DNA of 64,000 bases from Flaccisagitta enflata (Eukaryota > Chaetognatha > Sagittoidea > Aphragmophora). The notes under the pieces were generated by a model. That model was not told the DNA's origin. It made no database searches and saw nothing but the letters and a program-made list of their open reading frames with translations. Position 1 is the stretch's first letter. Every line of letters begins with the position of its first letter. Below, one piece after another: positions 60,149-64,000 of this stretch. The stretch lies in NCBI GenBank assembly GCA_965153355.1, contig OZ231128.1, positions 51,274,001 through 51,338,000 on the forward strand, read 5' to 3'. The position numbers were made by a program, and so were the translations under genes.

Positions 60149-61400
60149 AAAAACAGTAAACAGAAAGGGATAAAACAATGAACTCCACGCAGAGAGAATT
60201 TTTTGGTGAAACAATGTGACTGAATCCAAATGCTTCATTGAACTCTGCATATTGCAGTTTTGAAATTTCAAACTTAGATCATAGATTTAAACTGTTATAC
60301 TGCAAAGAATCCTCTCCCAAATGTAATGCTTCATATTGCAAAAGGGACATTTTCCTGGATATAACTGTTTATGAAATAAGAGAGCAAATACCATTAATAA
60401 CTTAAGAAAACTCAAGTGTTAGGAAAGGATTCCAAGGATTTGATTTGAAAAAAATTGAACTGTGGAGGTGGGAGGGACGGGGGCAAGATCATATTAATCT
60501 GTTAAGACTAGAAGCAATAGGGCATTTATCTGCGGGCGTTAGGTTTTGGCCGCACTGTGTAGGCTGGCAGGGGTGATTAGGGTGGTCGGAGTGGAGATAG
60601 GGCATTTATCTGCGGGCGTTAGGTTTTGGCCGCACTGTGGGGGGGGGGGGGGCAGGGTTGTCTGAGAAAGGGCCATCTGAATGAAGGGATGGAAATAACT
60701 GCTAACCGACCGTCCGTAATAAGACATAGAGTCGCGTAAATTATGCTTAGTCTGAATCTCATTCTGACTTGGTTTTTCCAGCTGCAGCTGCAGAGTCGGT
60801 TGCTGTCTGCTTTTCCCGTTGCAGCGTTTTTTTCTCATTTGCGGGACAAAGCCTTGGCTGAAGAGCCGCTGGCAGACCGCCGCCGCCAACGCCGCCGCTG
60901 CAGCTGCTGCGGCTGAAGCTGCGTCTGTCGTGACTGCATCAGCAGCATAACTCGGTCTCTATCATGGATATGGTGCCATTGCTTCCGTTCAATACTCACT
61001 GGGCCTGGTAGAGAATGAAGAAGAGAGAAAAAAAGGTTTTCATGCCTCCTGGCCAGGAGGTTGGATGTCGTCTCTTTAGGGCGAATAACTTCGACTACCT
61101 TCCTGCCTAATAACCTACCATCCTAACTTCCTATCTTCCTAACTACCATCCTTATCTGCCTTGCACGTGTTTCTGTCACTTACGCAGTCCGTCCCGACAT
61201 TCTGTCTCTCTGTTTTTATGCGTGTTTTCCCCATTGATGGTATAGAAGGTATGAAGATATAAGATATAAGATATAGGATATAAGGTAAAGATGGTATGAA
61301 GGCAAAAGAACAAAGTGGAGGAAGAATAAATCTTAAGGAGCAGTGAACGGAAAAAAAGATGACAATAGTCGAAAGAGCATTAGATGAGCAGCGGCACCAG
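60149..61400. other. Interval without a firm gene, GC-rich block at 60770-60950
   Basis: A CAG/GCC-rich block (CAGCTGCAGCTGCAGAG, GCCGCCGCCAACGCCGCCG) stands out from A/T-rich DNA. The minus-strand frame 60539-60889 is 116 codons, but its C-terminal part reads through a duplicated 60-base segment (60525-60560 and 60600-60640). Compare the CAG-rich promoter-side block at 5450-6180. Exon or leader is possible; no family is recognised. Confidence 0.3.
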
Positions 61401-61690
61401 ATAAGCGCTTAAAGACTGAGATTTCAGCCTCATGGCTAAAAGTTGAGCCTTATGACTCAAATTTGGGCTTCAAGGCTAGGATTCAAGCTTGAAGCTGGGG
61501 ACAAGGAGTTTGAGCCATAAGGCTGCAATTTGGGCCATTAAGCTAGGATTTGATACTGGCTGAGAATTGAGCCCAAAAGCTGAGATTTGAGCCTAAAGGC
61601 TAGATTTTGGCATCGAGGCCGGATTTTGGGTCATAGGAGTTGCGAAGGTGACTGCGTTGGCCCTTCGAGCCCGCGGCCCAAAAACGACGA
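61400..61690 (+). repeat. Degenerate GGCTAGGATTTGAGCC minisatellite
   Basis: About 14 diverged copies of a 20-bp unit (AAGGCTGGGATTTGAGCC-like), ending CCTTCGAGCCCGCGGCCCAAAAA. It looks like a decayed interior and end of the GGGCAGC element family. Confidence 0.7.
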
Positions 61691-62071
61691 CGATGGTGTC
61701 AATGACAATGACAATGGACTTGCCTTTTCTTAGGCGACACGACTAAATGTCTGATTCCAATATCCGTACTGTAATGGGGTCGTCTGGCACAACTTTGATT
61801 TAATGTACTTATTTGTATCACGCAATAATGAATATTGCTTTCTGTGCACGCAGTGGGTCAAGGGTGCATTGTTTTTGTGCTCTAAATGGCTTTGTCTTGA
61901 GACAAGAAAGTTTGCAAGAAAAAATAACCGAGTATGAAATGTCCGTTCTTGCATAATTAACAAGCGCACCGGTGATTCAAGGATTCGAGGACGGATTCAT
62001 GGGAGCATGACCGACAATCTTGGAGACCAGAGTCCCGGGCGCGCGCGTGGACTCGACAAAGTGCAAAAAGT

Positions 62072-62275
62072 AGAAGAAGAAGAAGAAGAAGAAGAAGAAG
62101 AAGAAGAAGAAGAAGAAGAAGAAGAAGAAGAAGAAAAAGAAAAAGAAAAAGAAAAAGAAGAAGAAGAAGAAGAAGAAGAAGAAGAAAAAGAAAAAGAAAA
62201 AGAAAAAGAAAGGAAGAAGCAGAAGCAGAAGCAGAAGCAGAAGATGACGAAAACGAAAAGAAAAAGAAAAAGAAA

Positions 62276-62307
<32 letters not shown>

Positions 62308-62430
62308 AAAAAGAAAAAGAAAAAGAAAAAAAAAAAGAAAAAGAAAAAGAAGAAGAAGAAGAAGAAGAAGAAGAAGAAGAAGAAGAAGAAGAAGAAGAAG
62401 AAGAAGAAGAAGAAGAAAAAAAAAGAAAGA
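62072..62430 (+). repeat. (AAG)n and (GAAAAA)n repeats
   Basis: About 350 bases of purine-only repeat in alternating AAG and GAAAAA blocks, with a GCAGAA block at 62217-62240. The poly-Glu/Lys and poly-Ser/Phe frames are repeat translations. Confidence 0.95.
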
Positions 62431-62511
62431 AGAAAGAAGACCATGAAGGCAATGAGCATAAAATCAACGGCGAAGGAGTCATTAACATTTTATGGTGCGG
62501 GGCGCACACCA

Positions 62512-62516
<5 letters not shown>

Positions 62517-62582
<66 letters not shown>
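62517..62582 (+). repeat. (GA)n microsatellite
   Basis: About 66 bases of GA. Confidence 0.97.
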
Positions 62583-62585
<3 letters not shown>

Positions 62586-62672
62586 AGAGAACAATAGTCG
62601 CAAAAGCGTTAGATGGTCAGCGGTTCCCGTGCCCTGCTTAGGTAGGTTGTGCTGGAAGTAGAAGGGGAAGCA

Positions 62673-63166
62673 GGGCAGCAGCCCCAAAGGGGTCGATGAC
62701 CTATGCTTTCACACATATGGGGAAATTTCTCTTTCTCCTCCTCCTCCTCCTCCGTCCCTCCCCCCCCTCAAATCCCAGTCTTGAGGCTAGAATTCCAGTC
62801 TGGAAACCCAAATCCCAGCCTCAAGGCCCAAATCCTAGCTTAAAGGCCCAGATCTCTGCCTTGAGGCCCAAATCTCATCCTCGAGCTTTGGATCTGGGCC
62901 TCTTGGCTGGGATTTGGACCTCAAGGCTGAGATTTGGGCCTCAAGGCTGGATTCTGGGCCTTTAGGCTAGAATTTGGGCCTTGAGGCTAGGATTTGGGCC
63001 TCAAGGCTGGGATTTGGGCCTTGAGGCTGGGAATTGGGTCCCTAGACTGGAATTTAGCCTCGAGACTGGGATTTGAGGGGGGGCGGATGTAGAAGGAGAA
63101 GGAGAAGGAGAAAATTCCCCATATGTGTGAAAGCATAGTTCATTGACCCCTTCGGGGCCGCTGCCC
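62673..63166. mobile_element. GGGCAGC-ended palindromic element, full copy
   Basis: GGGCAGCAGCCCCAAAGGGG, CGATGACCTATGCTTTCACA, CATATGGGGAAATTTCTC, then a TCC tract and CCCCCCTCAAATCCCAGTC. The right half mirrors it: GACTGGGATTTGAGGGGGG, GAGAAGGAGAAAATTCCCC, TATGTGTGAAAGCATAG, CCCCTTCGGGGCCGCTGCCC. The middle is a 20-bp minisatellite (GGCCTCAAGGCTGGGATTT) that switches orientation near 62890. 494 bases, no coding capacity. Confidence 0.85.
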
Positions 63167-63243
63167 AAAAAGGCAATTAAAACAGAGCCAGTTAGGATAC
63201 TTATAGAAACACACTGACATGAATGAATGAATGAATTTTATTT

Positions 63244-63458
63244 AACACCCCTTACAAAATTAGGCGAACTGGGAGTTTTTCTTCAAATCATTCTCCTGTC
63301 TAAACGGTTTGAGCTACAGATGCCAGATTGGACTCAAATGAAAGATATTTTAATTTTCTTTCATTTGAGTCCAATCTGGCATCTGTAGCTCAAACCGTTT
63401 AGACAGGAGAATGATTTGAAGAAAAACTCCCAGTTCGCCTAATTTTGTAAGGGGTGTT
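63244..63458. repeat. Perfect 101-bp-arm palindrome
   Basis: Arms 63244-63344 (AACACCCCTTACAAAATTAG..ACTCAAATGAAAG) and 63358-63458 are exact reverse complements by eye, with a 13-base A/T loop. Part of the arm (GAGCTACAGATGCCAGATTG) resembles GAGCCACAGATGTGAGATTG inside the MITE at 52160. Confidence 0.92.
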
Positions 63459-63783
63459 AGAAAGATGCATTACTAATACAAGCACTCGTAACTGTTTCAT
63501 GGATAGCCCATGAAAGTCCAGTAATGCGACTTTTTTTTCAAAGGAAAGGAAGGAGATAAGGACAGAAAGTAAGAGAGAGACAGAGACAGATACAAAAAAG
63601 GTTATCTGCAATGGAAGAAATGGAGTGTCGTTCGCGTTTGAGACCAGAGCTGAGCAGGGCAAATTCTCTTTTCTTTCTCAGTTTCTGCTTTTTGACAATT
63701 CCCTTTATGTCATCCCATTGACTCCTGCTCTCTTCTTATTTGTTATTTGTGTTTCTTTTCGTCTGTACGGCCTCCGTCTCTCC

Positions 63784-63910
<127 letters not shown>

Positions 63911-64000
63911 AGCTCGACTTCATGTCCCCTTTCCTAACAAGGTCACCGTTGTTCGGATCTTTTTGGAGATGAGAATGCTCCACTTCATGCTCGTCCATCT

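Overview
This window looks like gene-poor, repeat-dominated DNA from an animal, probably an invertebrate. The signs are GT-AG introns in the few coding signals, very long dinucleotide tracts, many short non-autonomous DNA transposons with TA target sites, and no bacterial-style gene packing. The species cannot be fixed from the sequence. Microsatellite-rich crustaceans or molluscs would fit, but that is a guess. Most open reading frames are microsatellite translations and are left out.

Layout. (1) 1-10398 and 16243-26280 are two copies of one locus. The first about 1.5 kb (1-1535 and 16243-17849) is repeated directly. The next about 8.3 kb (2051-10398 and 17950-26280) is repeated inverted. 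Runs of N sit at 2041-2050 and 17917-17949, exactly at two junctions, so this may be two diverged haplotypes placed head to head by scaffolding. Both copies carry the best gene start in the window: a TATA box, a short leader, ATG plus ten codons, and a GTAAGT donor. (2) 10399-16242 holds a (GAAA)n block, a G-rich minisatellite and several hairpin elements. (3) 26281-30980 is very long (CT)n/(GA)n and (CA)n, a 618-bp foldback element and a 25-bp minisatellite open in all six frames. (4) 30975-33332 is a 2.4-kb imperfect palindrome. (5) 34699-38555 is a 3.9-kb element with long inverted ends. It contains a tandem duplication and a spliced MYND-like zinc-finger gene remnant on the minus strand. 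(6) 39258-41859 has TA-flanked MITEs, including two nearly identical 601-bp copies. (7) 43100-49730 is a dense cluster of hairpin elements. One of them has about 1 kb of (GGT)n inside it. (8) 50577-53160 is a tandem duplication, one copy of which carries a 766-bp MITE. (9) 53160-64000 has more simple repeats, a nested MITE, hairpin elements, a palindromic GGGCAGC-ended element and a perfect 101-bp-arm palindrome.

The main theme is one dispersed family present in roughly two dozen copies. One end is AACAAGGCC. Inside is a tetranucleotide (GTCY)n or (RGAC)n tract. The other end is a terminal hairpin such as AGTCGCGTGCACGCGACT, AGGTGC-loop-GCACCT or AGATGC-loop-GCATCT, inserted in T or A runs. 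This architecture resembles non-autonomous Helentron-type elements (DINE-1/mini-me, HINEs). Four filled/empty site comparisons inside the window give internal evidence of mobility for this family and for three MITE families.
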